Shown here: in pieces, positions 1-11,557 of the stretch
Position numbering within the stretch: the stretch's first letter is position 1
How the letters are laid out: each line of letters opens with the position of its first letter
Notes under the pieces: generated by a model
What the model saw: only the letters and a program-made list of their open reading frames with translations
Database searches by the model: none
What the model was told of the DNA's origin: nothing
Source of the DNA: Bacteroidales bacterium
GTDB taxonomy: Bacteria; Bacteroidota; Bacteroidia; Bacteroidales; ML635J-15
DNA length: 64,000 bases
Assembly: GCA_016937855.1 (NCBI GenBank)
Contig: JAFGVU010000101.1
Span: 1-64,000 of the forward strand
Reading direction: 5' to 3'
Translations under genes and position numbers: made by a program

Positions 1-251
1 AATGCATTCTTTTTTAACGAAAATGCTAAAATAATAAATTGTAATTTTTAGTAAAACTAAATGCAATTTCTTATTTAACGGGATTCGATTGTTCCTTCGT
101 TCGTTTGTTTTTTTACCACCAACGGCTTTAGCACCGTTTTTATAAGTGTCCTCGAACAGCTAGTTGGCTGATTCGGAGCCCTCGCTACTTTTGTAGCAAA
201 ACACGAAAGCTACTAGTTTTGGCACTGGGTGCCAAACTCCAAAGTCCAAAT

Positions 252-299
252 AAAAAAAGGTCATTCAAAACAAAAATTTCTTTAAGTTTCAAATGACCT
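252..299 (-). terminator. Terminator hairpin downstream of the giant T9SS gene (minus strand)
   Basis: Minus strand: GGTCATT...AATGACC followed by TTTTTTT. Confidence 0.65.
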
Positions 300-350
300 C
301 CGACACTATGAAAACCACATCTGTCCCCTTCCACAAAAACAGATGATATT

Positions 351-3300
351 TTACCTTACAAGGCTAACTGTGCCTGTATAAGACTCTGCTCCTGAGAATA
401 AATCTATAATATATACATAAGTCCCTGTTGGACAATCGTCCCATGTTGATTTTCCATCCCATAATTCTTCATTAGATCTGGTTTCAAAAACCAACTGTCC
501 CCACCTATTAAATACTTGAATTCTTGAGGTAGGAAACATTTCGATGTTTTCAATTTCCCAAACATCATTGATTCCATCATTATTTGGAGAAAAAGCGTTT
601 GGAATACTGATGCACTCTTGATTGCTTTCAGGAACAAAAACAATTATCTCTTCCGATTGACACTCATTTGCATCTATAATAACAAATAAGTATTCTCCCG
701 GCAATAAATCCGAAAAATCAATATTATTATAACCCATATTTCTGTAAATCACACTGTAGGGTTCAACGCCACCTATCGGATACAAGTTAACTTCTCCATC
801 CTGTTTACCATTACAAGTTGGCTGAATAGATTTATATATGGCATCTATTTTATCCGGTTGAGATAACTCTATCTCGCTTTGTATATAACAATTATTTGCA
901 TCTGTAATTTTTAACAAATACTCGCCCGCTTGAAGATTCGCAATTGTAGTAGCATCTGTAGCATAATTTCCGTATTCCCAACTATATGTATATGGCTCGA
1001 CACCTCCAACTCCATGAGCAGTGAGAATTCCGTTATCTTCTCCAAAGCAATCGGGCTCTTTAAAAACAACATTATAATCCAATGATTGATCGGGTTCAGA
1101 AACAAATATTTCTGCATCTATTCTACAATTATTTTGATCGCGAATAGTAAAACTGTATAAGCCAGATGTCAGATTATCATTTAAAAAACCAAGTGTATTA
1201 TTGTTCCATTGACAATTTAATTCACCTGTACCTCCATGTGCCAAAATGGAAATACTTCCGGAGTCTTCACCCTTACAATTGACATCTGTAACATTTGATT
1301 CATAAACAATTTGCTCAGGACTTTCAAGAACTTCCCGGGCAATTCCCAAACATCCCCAGCTATCAGTTAAAGTAACCATATAGTCTCCTGCTGATAATCC
1401 GGTAATAACTTCGGCATGCGAATTATTACTCCAACTATACGTTACAGGACTAATCCCGTCATTTGTAATTGCTTTTAAAACGCCTGTAAATTCGCCATAA
1501 CACATCAATTCGTCAACAATAATAATTTCAGCATCAATACTATTTGTTGCAAAAATCTCAACATTTTCAATAGTTTGACAATTGTTATAATCGGTTACAG
1601 TTAATGTGTAAACTCCTACCGGCAAGTTGAAAATTGAAGAAGTTTCCTCATCGTTAGACCAAATATAGTTATATGGTTCAACACCTCCGTTTGCCCCTGC
1701 AATAATTCCACCCAAATGTTCCCCACAGATAACAGAATCAGTAAAGGTCGTGATTTGAATTGGATCGGGTTCTTCAATAAAAATACTATCTTGGATTTGA
1801 CAACCAAAACTATCGGTTAGAGAAATGTAGTAAACTCCTGCTGATAAATTAGTCCTTAAAAAACTTTCGTTTCCATCATTCCATATTATAGTTTCTGCAT
1901 TTGAGTTCGATACTTCTACATTAGCAGAATTATCTCCATAACACATTATGTCGTTCTCAATAAGTATCTCATAATCTATGGATTGAGAGCTGGCAATAGA
2001 GTGTTGCACAACTAAAAGACAACTATTACTATCGGTTATACTCACAATATAATCTCCTGACGACAATCCTGATCTATGATGTGAATTCAAATCTGGATTA
2101 TCACTCCAGGAAAAACTGTAAGGAGGAACGCCTCCACTTACAGAAACATCAATTATTCCATTGTCGGTATCTGTGCAATCAAGTATCTGTGTTCCATTAA
2201 TATCTGCTTGTATCGCATCTTGCTGAGGAATATAAACGCTATCTGTTTTTTGACATCCTTCAATTGTACTAACTGTTACTGAATACCAACCTGAATTAAT
2301 ATTTTCAAGTGTTGATAATGTTGAATGATTAACATCATTCCATACCAAAGCTTCTATTTCCTGATTTTCGCAAAAGACTGATACAGATGCGTTTGCATCG
2401 CCATTACAAGAAGGAAGCTGGTTAATTTCGAAAAAAATCTCCGGATCATTGGCTATTGTTACAATTTGAGAGTGAAGTGTGCTACAACCATGAGGAGTGG
2501 TGTAGAAATAAGTGAGTGTGTGTGCGCCAACACCAGTAGAGGAGGGTGAGAACCAATGATCGGAGATTTCTACTCCTGTGAATGTGCCTCCATGTGGTGA
2601 AACATGAAATGACACATCGGGGGAGTTTAAACAATATTCTGATTGTATTCCAGAAATAACAATTTCAGGAACTTCTAAAATTTCAAAGTTTTTCGTAGTT
2701 GAGCTAATACATCCATGATTATCTTCAATGGAATAAGTTATGTGGTTTTGGCCAATTGGCAAGCTTTGTGGATTAAAAGCATTTTCACTAAAAGAAATCC
2801 CGCTTATAGTGCCTCCCTGTGGTGTAAATATCGGTGTTATAAGATTGTCATTCTGACAATATTCATCTTCAACGCCGGAAATTAAAACAGGCTGCACATC
2901 GAAAACAAAAAGCTCAAAACTTACTTCATTTATGCAATTACCTGATATATATTCGTAATAGACTATATTTATTCCCGTATCAGCCATTTGTGGATTAAAA
3001 AATCCATCAACTACGGCACTACCGGACCACTGTCCACCATCAATATCGCACAATAAAGCAATTGGCTGAGAGTTTTTACAATATTCTGTTTCGCTCATCA
3101 AAGATGCCGGTAAAATATTCTGTACAAAAATGCTTACCTCATCACTTATAGTACATGAACCAGTTCCTAAATTATAGGTTAATTGATGATACCCAAATCC
3201 TGCAATAGAAGGATCAAAATACGAGCCATCAACAACGCCAATTCCTGTCCAATAACCAAAAATAGGTTCTGCATTTAGAGTTATAATATTGGAATTAATA

Positions 3301-6300
3301 CAAACTGTGTCCGGGACATTAAAAAATATACTTTCACTGCCATCTATTACCAAAATAGTATCTAAACCAATAGATGTACAATTTGTATTTGAAACGGTAT
3401 ATGTTATTTCATGATAACCTAATCCTGCAATTTGGGGATTTAAAAGACCATTAATATCATCCGTTATTCCATTACCATACCACATACCTCCCGGCATCAC
3501 AGCAGACAATTGATATTCTATGTTTTCGTTACAGTAAACGTTATTAGAGACAAAATCAGGATTTGGAGCATCTAAAACTTCAACTTGTGCACTAAATAAG
3601 TTTTGACATCCGTTGTTATTAGTTACATGCGTAATGCTATGAACACCAATTTCTGCAATAAGTGGATTAAAAACTGAAGATAAGCTATCAGTTATTCCGC
3701 TACCAGACCAAATTCCGCCATCAATTACACTAATTATTTCATGTGGATTGTCATACAAACAAAATTGCTCAGGCAAAGAAAACTCTGCATTAATCGCTTG
3801 ATTTACAGTGAATATGGCAGTATCTCTGGAAAAACAACCACCATTTGAAATTTCATAATAGACTTCTCCCTCACCAATTCCGGCAAATGAAGGAGAAAAA
3901 ACGCCCGAGGAGTCAACTATACCAAACCCTGACCATACCCCACCCTGATTTTGGGCAAAAACCGGTTGATCAGCTATATCATTGCAAAAAGAAGTTTGCC
4001 CGATTATTTCAGCTGTTGTATTGTCAAAAACAGAAATTTGAATTGAATCTATTGATTGGCACTCGCTGTTGGATAATTGATAACAAATTGTGTGTGTACC
4101 AACCCCTGCCGCATTTGGACTAAATTTTCCAGTGTAATAATTAATCATCCCCAAGCCTGACCAGTATCCTCCAGGATTTGATGCCTGTAAATAAATTGCA
4201 TTATCTTCAATGCACATATCTTCGACAGGCTCAATTGCTGCATTAGGAGCCTGATTAATATCGATTGAAATTTGAGAAATGCTTGTACAAACACCTTGTG
4301 AATACTCATATATTATTGTTGAGCTATTACTAAACGCAAACTCAGGATTTATTAGACCTGCGATAGAATCAATTATTATATCTCCATACCAAATACCACC
4401 TTGAGGTTCTGCACTAATATTTTGTTCTCCTGAGTTAGAGCACAAACTTTCTGGTGCAGTAATAATAATTTGATTTGCTTCCTGAATTTCAATTTGAATT
4501 GTTTGTGAATCGAAACAACCTTCAAAACCAACATTATATGTGACATCGTATAACCCACTGCCAAGCATGCCTAGGTCAATTAATCCAACCACGCTATCAA
4601 CAAGCGCTTCTGCCTGCCAGGTACCATAAGGGTTTTCTGACTCTAAGCTTAATAATCCCATATTATTACAAAAAGCCCCACTTGTCAGAATTTGTGCATC
4701 AGGCACAATTACATCTATATCAACGAATGTAGAGTCTTTACATCCAAAATCATTTTCGAGGTAATAACCGTAAATCCCATCATCCTCCGAATTAATATTA
4801 CTAACAAAAAAGTTATAATCCTGAATAAGGTTTTGATTGGGAGTAACCCAGGTTGGATTTCCCAAATGTGAACCTTCAATTAAAAAGTTATCGCCTGTGC
4901 AAATTAATGGATTATAAAAAACTTCGGCAACAGGAGAAGGATTTACGGTTATGTGAGTCTCTACCTGAGTTGAACAGCCTATCTCATCTGCCACAGTGAG
5001 ATAAAAAGTTCCCGAATGAGAAGTAGAGAGCTCTGAAATATTGAGAGTGTTAAGGTGGGACGTCCAATTTGCTGGTCCTTGCCAGTAATAAGAATAGAAG
5101 TTTCCAGGATTTAAGAACAAAATATCTCTTTCGCAAGCAGTAATGCTATCGGGCAAGAGTGGTTGCGGATATTCATTTATCTGAACATCAAAACTTTCAT
5201 GATAAACGCAACCGTTACTACCTGTAACTGTAACTCCATATATGCCACTTTGCTCTAGTGTTACATTATTAAGATCAAAAGTATTCTCATCAGTAAAAAA
5301 GCCATTAGGTCCTTTCCACAAGTAACTAATTCCATTTTCAGCAAAAAATGTAATATCATCACCATTGCAAACCGGACTTGTATTAAATGCATTTGCTTGT
5401 GGTAATGGCAAAGCCTCTATATATGTCGAAAAAGTTTCTACTCCGCATGGATAATAAACATGAGCTTCTATATAGCCGGACTCAGTTATAATTGCATCAA
5501 TAATTGTTGTGTCGGTATGTCCTGTACTCCACTCGATTCTGTAGTTTTCCGGCAAATAATCTAAATCAAGACTTACTAGAACCGTATCATTTTCACAAAC
5601 CGGATCATGCGTTGAAATATTACCAGTAATCTCAATTGGGTCATAAATTGTAATAATTTCCTCTGTATATTCGGCTCCACATAAACAACCAGTAAATATT
5701 TTTATTTGAATCGATTCAATTCCTTCTGAAATATCATCGCTAAAAACATCATAGGGAACAACCAATTGTTCTTGTCCTGCAGGAATAACTAAGCTTAATG
5801 GAATAGTAGTATAGTCGATATCCTCAGTCGCTGTCCCGGAAATTTCAATCTCAAAACTTAATGGCTCAGATATATTGTTGTTATCCGACCTAGCAAAAAC
5901 TAAATCGTTTGAACAGTCTTCATACGTTGTATTAACCAATACCCAATCTTCGGTATAATTCTTTACTAAAGGAATTGTTCCACTACTAAAACTACCTGCT
6001 TTAAGGAAAACACCAGAATCAAAAATTGGATCAGCCGCATCAGCAATTGCTAATCTGATGTGATAGGTTTCACATGGCGTAACATTTTCCTTTGCAATCA
6101 AAGTATGTGTCATGCCATCAAATTGCAAATGCTGCCCATTATCGTTGTTGTAATAGTATTGCGTATTGGTGTTTTGATTAACATTGTTGATACTAACCGG
6201 CGTATTTGTTCCACTGATAAGTGCGATGTTTTTGTTTTGATAATTCTCTGGTCCCCCGCTAATATGAAAAGTGAAAATATCATTAAAAACTCCACCTACA

Positions 6301-7148
6301 TACTCTTCATACTCCTCGCTACCAAATGCATATTGAAATGATATTGTACTATCAGATGGGATAAAATCGAATTCTAGAATTGCTGCATCAAATGTAGCAC
6401 GGTTAATAATTGCTGTCAATATACTGTCTCCGGGCATTTGCATATTGGTACATGTTGCAGGCGAATTATTGGGTCCGGTAACTTTGCTTACAGCACCACT
6501 CGACAAAACAATGCCTGAGTTAAAATCTAAACCCGGTGATCCATTTGTAAAATATCCTATGCTTTCGGGATGTCCGGTAAACTGAATATTTGAGGCCTGA
6601 ATACACCCCGAAATCAATACATTCTCAACCATTTCCTCAGGAGACATTGACAAAACACTCACAACAGGAGCTCTATTAAATGACTTTGTAATAGGTGCAA
6701 TTCCTATTTTCAACCTACCACTGCTGTGCTCTTCGTTTATCCATATACGTCCAAAAATAGTCTCTGAACTAATGTCTGTTTCAGATAATTCAATTGAAGA
6801 TGTGCTATCAATAACCTGCGTACAGTAAATTTGTGATAAATCATTTCCGCTTTTAGTAAACAACTCAAACCCATGATCATAAATGTTCTCGAAAGATAAT
6901 GTCAGTTTAAATGCATTAAAATCTTGTGCTTCTATTTGAAAATACAAATTTTGATGCATAAAATTTCTTCCGCATAAAGGTGTTTCAGAATCTAAATCCT
7001 CAACTAAAACATAATTATAAACATTCTCAGTTGCATCACTAGAAAAAGCTAATTCGGTCGGATTATTAATATCGGTTGAAAGGAGAATCTGAGCTCCAAT
7101 ATATGAGCAAGCAAACAATAATAATATGGAAGTTAAAATAGTTTTCAT
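351..7148 (-). CDS. Giant secreted adhesin-like protein: choice-of-anchor L-like N-terminus, PKD/Ig-like repeats, GGxWSGxGI repeats, SprB-like repeats, T9SS type B (gliding-motility-associated) C-terminal domain
   Basis: 2265-aa ORF with signal peptide (MKTILTSILLLFACSYIGAQ); repeated GGxWSGxGIxD units; repeated C(Y/F)G(D/E)..G.......GG..PY.YSW units; C-terminus IPNAFSPNNDGINDVWEIENIEMFPTSRIQVFNRWGQLVFE. Confidence 0.93.
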   Translation of the reverse strand: MKTILTSILLLFACSYIGAQILLSTDINNPTELAFSSDATENVYNYVLVEDLDSETPLCGRNFMHQNLYFQIEAQDFNAFKLTLSFENIYDHGFELFTKSGNDLSQIYCTQVIDSTSSIELSETDISSETIFGRIWINEEHSSGRLKIGIAPITKSFNRAPVVSVLSMSPEEMVENVLISGCIQASNIQFTGHPESIGYFTNGSPGLDFNSGIVLSSGAVSKVTGPNNSPATCTNMQMPGDSILTAIINRATFDAAILEFDFIPSDSTISFQYAFGSEEYEEYVGGVFNDIFTFHISGGPENYQNKNIALISGTNTPVSINNVNQNTNTQYYYNNDNGQHLQFDGMTHTLIAKENVTPCETYHIRLAIADAADPIFDSGVFLKAGSFSSGTIPLVKNYTEDWVLVNTTYEDCSNDLVFARSDNNNISEPLSFEIEISGTATEDIDYTTIPLSLVIPAGQEQLVVPYDVFSDDISEGIESIQIKIFTGCLCGAEYTEEIITIYDPIEITGNISTHDPVCENDTVLVSLDLDYLPENYRIEWSTGHTDTTIIDAIITESGYIEAHVYYPCGVETFSTYIEALPLPQANAFNTSPVCNGDDITFFAENGISYLWKGPNGFFTDENTFDLNNVTLEQSGIYGVTVTGSNGCVYHESFDVQINEYPQPLLPDSITACERDILFLNPGNFYSYYWQGPANWTSHLNTLNISELSTSHSGTFYLTVADEIGCSTQVETHITVNPSPVAEVFYNPLICTGDNFLIEGSHLGNPTWVTPNQNLIQDYNFFVSNINSEDDGIYGYYLENDFGCKDSTFVDIDVIVPDAQILTSGAFCNNMGLLSLESENPYGTWQAEALVDSVVGLIDLGMLGSGLYDVTYNVGFEGCFDSQTIQIEIQEANQIIITAPESLCSNSGEQNISAEPQGGIWYGDIIIDSIAGLINPEFAFSNSSTIIYEYSQGVCTSISQISIDINQAPNAAIEPVEDMCIEDNAIYLQASNPGGYWSGLGMINYYTGKFSPNAAGVGTHTICYQLSNSECQSIDSIQISVFDNTTAEIIGQTSFCNDIADQPVFAQNQGGVWSGFGIVDSSGVFSPSFAGIGEGEVYYEISNGGCFSRDTAIFTVNQAINAEFSLPEQFCLYDNPHEIISVIDGGIWSGSGITDSLSSVFNPLIAEIGVHSITHVTNNNGCQNLFSAQVEVLDAPNPDFVSNNVYCNENIEYQLSAVMPGGMWYGNGITDDINGLLNPQIAGLGYHEITYTVSNTNCTSIGLDTILVIDGSESIFFNVPDTVCINSNIITLNAEPIFGYWTGIGVVDGSYFDPSIAGFGYHQLTYNLGTGSCTISDEVSIFVQNILPASLMSETEYCKNSQPIALLCDIDGGQWSGSAVVDGFFNPQMADTGINIVYYEYISGNCINEVSFELFVFDVQPVLISGVEDEYCQNDNLITPIFTPQGGTISGISFSENAFNPQSLPIGQNHITYSIEDNHGCISSTTKNFEILEVPEIVISGIQSEYCLNSPDVSFHVSPHGGTFTGVEISDHWFSPSSTGVGAHTLTYFYTTPHGCSTLHSQIVTIANDPEIFFEINQLPSCNGDANASVSVFCENQEIEALVWNDVNHSTLSTLENINSGWYSVTVSTIEGCQKTDSVYIPQQDAIQADINGTQILDCTDTDNGIIDVSVSGGVPPYSFSWSDNPDLNSHHRSGLSSGDYIVSITDSNSCLLVVQHSIASSQSIDYEILIENDIMCYGDNSANVEVSNSNAETIIWNDGNESFLRTNLSAGVYYISLTDSFGCQIQDSIFIEEPDPIQITTFTDSVICGEHLGGIIAGANGGVEPYNYIWSNDEETSSIFNLPVGVYTLTVTDYNNCQTIENVEIFATNSIDAEIIIVDELMCYGEFTGVLKAITNDGISPVTYSWSNNSHAEVITGLSAGDYMVTLTDSWGCLGIAREVLESPEQIVYESNVTDVNCKGEDSGSISILAHGGTGELNCQWNNNTLGFLNDNLTSGLYSFTIRDQNNCRIDAEIFVSEPDQSLDYNVVFKEPDCFGEDNGILTAHGVGGVEPYTYSWEYGNYATDATTIANLQAGEYLLKITDANNCYIQSEIELSQPDKIDAIYKSIQPTCNGKQDGEVNLYPIGGVEPYSVIYRNMGYNNIDFSDLLPGEYLFVIIDANECQSEEIIVFVPESNQECISIPNAFSPNNDGINDVWEIENIEMFPTSRIQVFNRWGQLVFETRSNEELWDGKSTWDDCPTGTYVYIIDLFSGAESYTGTVSLVR

Positions 7149-7168
7149 AGTTTTTGTGCACGCACAAA

Positions 7169-9898
7169 TTATTTTATAAATAGTCTTTTTAGACTTGTAT
7201 TATCTCCATTTACAAATGCTACATTATAAACTCCGGAAGATAATCCGCTTAAATCTATTTGTTGCTCAATACTTGCAAGAACAGAGTTAAACACAACTCG
7301 ACCAATGGAATCATAAATCAAAATCTTAGTATTTGTTTCTGAAGAATTATTTAGTATTGTTATCATTCCTCCATCCGAAGGGTTTGGGTAAATCTCATAA
7401 TCAACTGTATTATTATTTACACCTTTGTTCTCTTCTACAATTACTGAATTAGTAATTAGGCAGAAGTCTGTTTTTACAGTTAATGTATAAATACCTTCGT
7501 TTGATGCAAATATGCTATTTCCGGTTTCGTTATTACTCCAGATATATTCAAGTATATTTGAGTCATAATTTGATTCATATTTAGCTGTTATCAGCTCAGG
7601 AAGTAATTTTACTTCTATAATCCCATTTAATTCATTTTCAAAAACAATTTCGTTGCTTATAAAAACAATATCAATATTATCAGAATTATCGTCACTCCCC
7701 GAAGACCATTGGTTTGATAAACTTATCCCTATTTGATCATCATTTTCGTCTATGCTATAATCAAGTTTTTCGGTAAAATAAAATGTATCACCAGGATTTA
7801 GGTCTTGTGTAATAATAATAGAGTTAGTTGTTGAGAGACTTCTGGTTTTTAGTTTTACAATATAAGAAATATTTGTACCCTGAAAAATAGTGTTGTTACC
7901 GGCATTATATAATTCATAAGCAATATCAATACCACCAATATTATTGTCACAAATATAGATAATGCTATCAACAGCGTTTAAAATTAGGTTAGGCTTATCT
8001 GCAGGAACATCAATTATAACAACTTCTACTTCCTCTTTAGTTTTAAAAATAAATTGCTCCGACCAATCACTATTCTGATTACTATTTGAACAAAAACCTT
8101 GGACATAAACTCCATATTCTGTGTTGGGTTCAAGCTCGTCAATAAAAACACCGGGTTGATACAAGCCTTCTATTATTGTTCCTGTTCCCTGAGCAAAACC
8201 TAATTTCCCGAACTCAACATTCCACAATGTTTGATCAGCAAAATTAAGCCATTTTATTTTTGCTGCACTTATAGAAATACTATCCAAAACAAAATCTGTA
8301 ACAACCTGACAATCAATAATCTCAGTATCTAAAGTTGTAAACTCAAGCCCTTGAGAATATAAATCCATTCCACCACATTCGGTAATTACATACGCTAAAT
8401 AAGTTGTTCCAGGATTTAATCCCGTGAGTATTGACTCTGTGCTTTGAACATTCTCAACTACAATTCCATTTCCTTTTGAAAATCCACTTACTCCATATTC
8501 TACTTTATAATCTTGTGAAGTTCCTGTCCAGAAAAGTTTTGCAGAATTTTCAGTAATATCACTAACAATTAAATTTTCAGCAGTATTGCATTGTTCCGGA
8601 TAACTAATTCTAATTTCATCAACATATAGATAATACTCATAAACACTTTTGTAATGGATTAAAATATTTGATGTTCCGACGGGAATCAATGCTTTATACT
8701 CTTTCCAAGAGTTATCGGCATCGGTGATATTCTCACTCCAAACAACCGAATTCATAGGGTTTTGATTATCCGATGACATCCCAACCGAGAATACCTCTTG
8801 ACTTCCTGACAAAGTTCTGTATCTAAAACTAAGCTCAAGTATTTCTGTTCCTGATATTTCTGGACTTATTAAAAATTGATCGTAAGGGCTACCAACTTCA
8901 TAAGAGCTAAATCTAAGGCTGCTGTTTCCGGTAAATGCAAGCACATCATCAACAATAACATTATTTGCCAGATTATGAGTTTCGCCACCATATAATACTG
9001 TCCAACACTCCATTGGATTTAAATCATTCTCAAAACTTTCGAAATATGGAATCTGCTGACCAATTTTACACTCTGTATAAAAGTTATAAGGTCCTTCCCA
9101 CGAACTTACACCTTCCTCACAGTATGATCTAATGTACAACGAATAATCAACTCCGCTAACAAGATTATTAATAAATGTGCTATTAATGTTTATATTGCTA
9201 ATTCTAGTTCCTTCGCCGAAAGTAAATCCCAAAGCACCATATTCTATTTCGTATGTAATGGCGGAATTTTCATGCCATGAACAATAAATAGAGCTTTCCT
9301 TAATATTAATGAATTCAAAACCTTTTACTTCATTGCAATCTGCTCCTTGACTAATGCTTATATTATCTAAACCAATACCATAACCATATCCTGACTTTGC
9401 TAAAAACGCGATCTGATATGTCTCGCAAGCATCTGGTAAAACAACTACTTGTTTTTCCCATTCCATAATGGAGTTTTCAAAAACCTCTAATTCAAACCAT
9501 TGTGAATTTAATGATGTTCTGTAATAAAGAGTCAAATTATCGAGGTCCAAACTCCATGCTGGTTGTAAAAGATAAAATGAAAGCAAAGCAACATCAACAG
9601 ACGATAAATCCATTACAGGACTAATTAACATTGTTTGGTCCTCATTATAATTATAGGAGTAAAAAACAGCGTTTGTATTTCCATCTTGCGAATTGCTAAA
9701 TCCACCATAAGGCAATCCCTGCATAATGTTCCAATCGGCATCTCCTGAAACATTTACCTGAGTCCAGTTATCAAAGTCCGAAATAGTCTCAAAACTGTCG
9801 GAGTATAATATGCTATTTTGGGAGTATGCGGACAAAATAAATCCAATTAGTATCGTGGAAAAAAGTATTTTAATTTTCATGTGTCTGTATTTGTTCAA
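7169..9898 (-). CDS. Secreted fibronectin type III-like protein with T9SS type A sorting tail
   Basis: 909-aa ORF; signal peptide; repeated ITENSAKLFWTGTSQDYKVEYG..GL.PGTTY-type Fn3 units; C-terminal YPNPSDGG...GLSSGVYNVAFVNGDNTSLKRLFIK. Confidence 0.9.
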   Translation of the reverse strand: MNKYRHMKIKILFSTILIGFILSAYSQNSILYSDSFETISDFDNWTQVNVSGDADWNIMQGLPYGGFSNSQDGNTNAVFYSYNYNEDQTMLISPVMDLSSVDVALLSFYLLQPAWSLDLDNLTLYYRTSLNSQWFELEVFENSIMEWEKQVVVLPDACETYQIAFLAKSGYGYGIGLDNISISQGADCNEVKGFEFINIKESSIYCSWHENSAITYEIEYGALGFTFGEGTRISNININSTFINNLVSGVDYSLYIRSYCEEGVSSWEGPYNFYTECKIGQQIPYFESFENDLNPMECWTVLYGGETHNLANNVIVDDVLAFTGNSSLRFSSYEVGSPYDQFLISPEISGTEILELSFRYRTLSGSQEVFSVGMSSDNQNPMNSVVWSENITDADNSWKEYKALIPVGTSNILIHYKSVYEYYLYVDEIRISYPEQCNTAENLIVSDITENSAKLFWTGTSQDYKVEYGVSGFSKGNGIVVENVQSTESILTGLNPGTTYLAYVITECGGMDLYSQGLEFTTLDTEIIDCQVVTDFVLDSISISAAKIKWLNFADQTLWNVEFGKLGFAQGTGTIIEGLYQPGVFIDELEPNTEYGVYVQGFCSNSNQNSDWSEQFIFKTKEEVEVVIIDVPADKPNLILNAVDSIIYICDNNIGGIDIAYELYNAGNNTIFQGTNISYIVKLKTRSLSTTNSIIITQDLNPGDTFYFTEKLDYSIDENDDQIGISLSNQWSSGSDDNSDNIDIVFISNEIVFENELNGIIEVKLLPELITAKYESNYDSNILEYIWSNNETGNSIFASNEGIYTLTVKTDFCLITNSVIVEENKGVNNNTVDYEIYPNPSDGGMITILNNSSETNTKILIYDSIGRVVFNSVLASIEQQIDLSGLSSGVYNVAFVNGDNTSLKRLFIK

Positions 9899-10476
9899 AT
9901 TAATAATTCATCATTCAAAAACCACCTCTACAAATTTATATTAGATGTCAATTAAATCTCAATCATGGTAAGAGTAATGATACTTGTGGTTTGTTTTTCC
10001 ATACATCAGACTAATAAAATTGAATTGGATTCCTTAAAAAATAATTCTCAGAGATATTTTTTAAATAGCAATTTTAGTAGAGAAATATAGCATATTTAAT
10101 AATAAAATATCGTCATATATATAAGGACACTAGTAAAAAAATAGTGGGTTTTGTAACTTACAAACACAGATATTTTTAACGTAAAACGTCACTTAAATGA
10201 ATTTTATGAATAAAATGGAATAAAATTTTATCGAACGTTTATAATTCGAAGATTTTTAACACAAGAAGTCCAAAAATCGCAACAAATTTATTTAAATTAT
10301 AACATGTAACTACTTTTGTTTATCCTTTTTTTTGACATGTTATAAAACAGCTAAAAACATACCTAGAGGCAATTATAAAATACATATTGCTGATTTATGG
10401 CAACTCTTACAACAATAAATAATTCTCAAAAATAAAATGAAATAAAACTTAAATATATTATCTTCGTGGCAATATT

Positions 10477-11523
10477 ATGTGTAAAGATTTTTTAATAATA
10501 GCCGGTCCTTGCAGTGGTGAATCTGAAGAACAACTCTTTACTACAGCAAAACAACTAAAGGAGCAAGTAGCGCCAGACTATTTTCGTGCGGGTATATGGA
10601 AACCTCGAACACGTCCGGGTAGTTTTGAAGGTGTTGGGGAAAAGGGGCTTTTATGGCTCGAAGAGATTCAAAAAGAATTTAATATTAAAGCCATAACAGA
10701 AGCAGGAAGCAAAGAACATGTTGAACTTCTTCAGAAACATCACATCAACTCCTTTTGGATAGGTGCGCGCACAGTTGCTAATCCTTTTTCGGTACAACAA
10801 ATTGCCGAAGCTGCTGCAAATACTAACATGACGGTCTTTGTAAAAAATCCTATTCACCCCGACATAGAACTATGGACAGGAGCAATAGAAAGGTTTTTGT
10901 ACTTGGGGATAATAAATGTTTTTGCAATTCACAGGGGGTTTTATCCGTACGAAAAGACACACCTTCGAAACGTTCCTCGCTGGGAAATTCCGATTGAGCT
11001 TGCTCGACGTTTTCCTGATATCAAAATAATATGCGATCCTAGTCACATTGCCGGCAATACCAAATACATTGCAGAAATATCTCAGCGTGCAATAGACTTA
11101 AATATGTGTGGATTAATGATTGAATCGCACTTTAATCCGGAAATTGCCTTAAGTGACAAAAAGCAACAACTAAAACCCGAAGAACTTAAAAACATTATTA
11201 ACTCGCTGGTATTTAGAAATAATAAGGATTTTGATGATTCATTTAAAATACAACTATCTGAGTTGCGCGAAAAAATTGATGTTATTGATTATCAACTAAT
11301 CGACATGCTCGAGCATAGATTTAAACTAGTTGATGAAATTGGAAAACTAAAGAAATCGCACAATATTACGATACTTCAGTTAGAACGATGGAAAACCATT
11401 GTAGAATCACGGTTAAATTACGCAAACACCGACAATATTTCTCGCGATTTTCTGTTAAAAATACTACAAATGATTCATAAAGAATCTATTCAAAGACAAA
11501 ACGATATTTTTGGATCACCTTAA
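10477..11523 (+). CDS. Bifunctional 3-deoxy-7-phosphoheptulonate synthase / chorismate mutase type II
   Basis: N-terminal IIAGPCSGESEEQL...FRAGIWKPRTRPGSFEG; CDPSHIAGN; C-terminal chorismate-mutase helices (LREKIDVIDYQLIDMLEHRFKLVDEIGKLKK). Confidence 0.9.
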   Translation: MCKDFLIIAGPCSGESEEQLFTTAKQLKEQVAPDYFRAGIWKPRTRPGSFEGVGEKGLLWLEEIQKEFNIKAITEAGSKEHVELLQKHHINSFWIGARTVANPFSVQQIAEAAANTNMTVFVKNPIHPDIELWTGAIERFLYLGIINVFAIHRGFYPYEKTHLRNVPRWEIPIELARRFPDIKIICDPSHIAGNTKYIAEISQRAIDLNMCGLMIESHFNPEIALSDKKQQLKPEELKNIINSLVFRNNKDFDDSFKIQLSELREKIDVIDYQLIDMLEHRFKLVDEIGKLKKSHNITILQLERWKTIVESRLNYANTDNISRDFLLKILQMIHKESIQRQNDIFGSP

Positions 11524-11557
11524 ACATTACTAGTTTTAAAAATCACCATCCCATTAA

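Noticed and set aside
404-6341. Short ORFs overlapping the 2265-aa gene (404-643, 911-1117, 1616-1807, 3845-4123, 4376-4564, 6060-6341, 6110-6295)
   Set aside because: Alternate-frame readings of a well-supported giant repeat protein; no start signals or recognisable domains.
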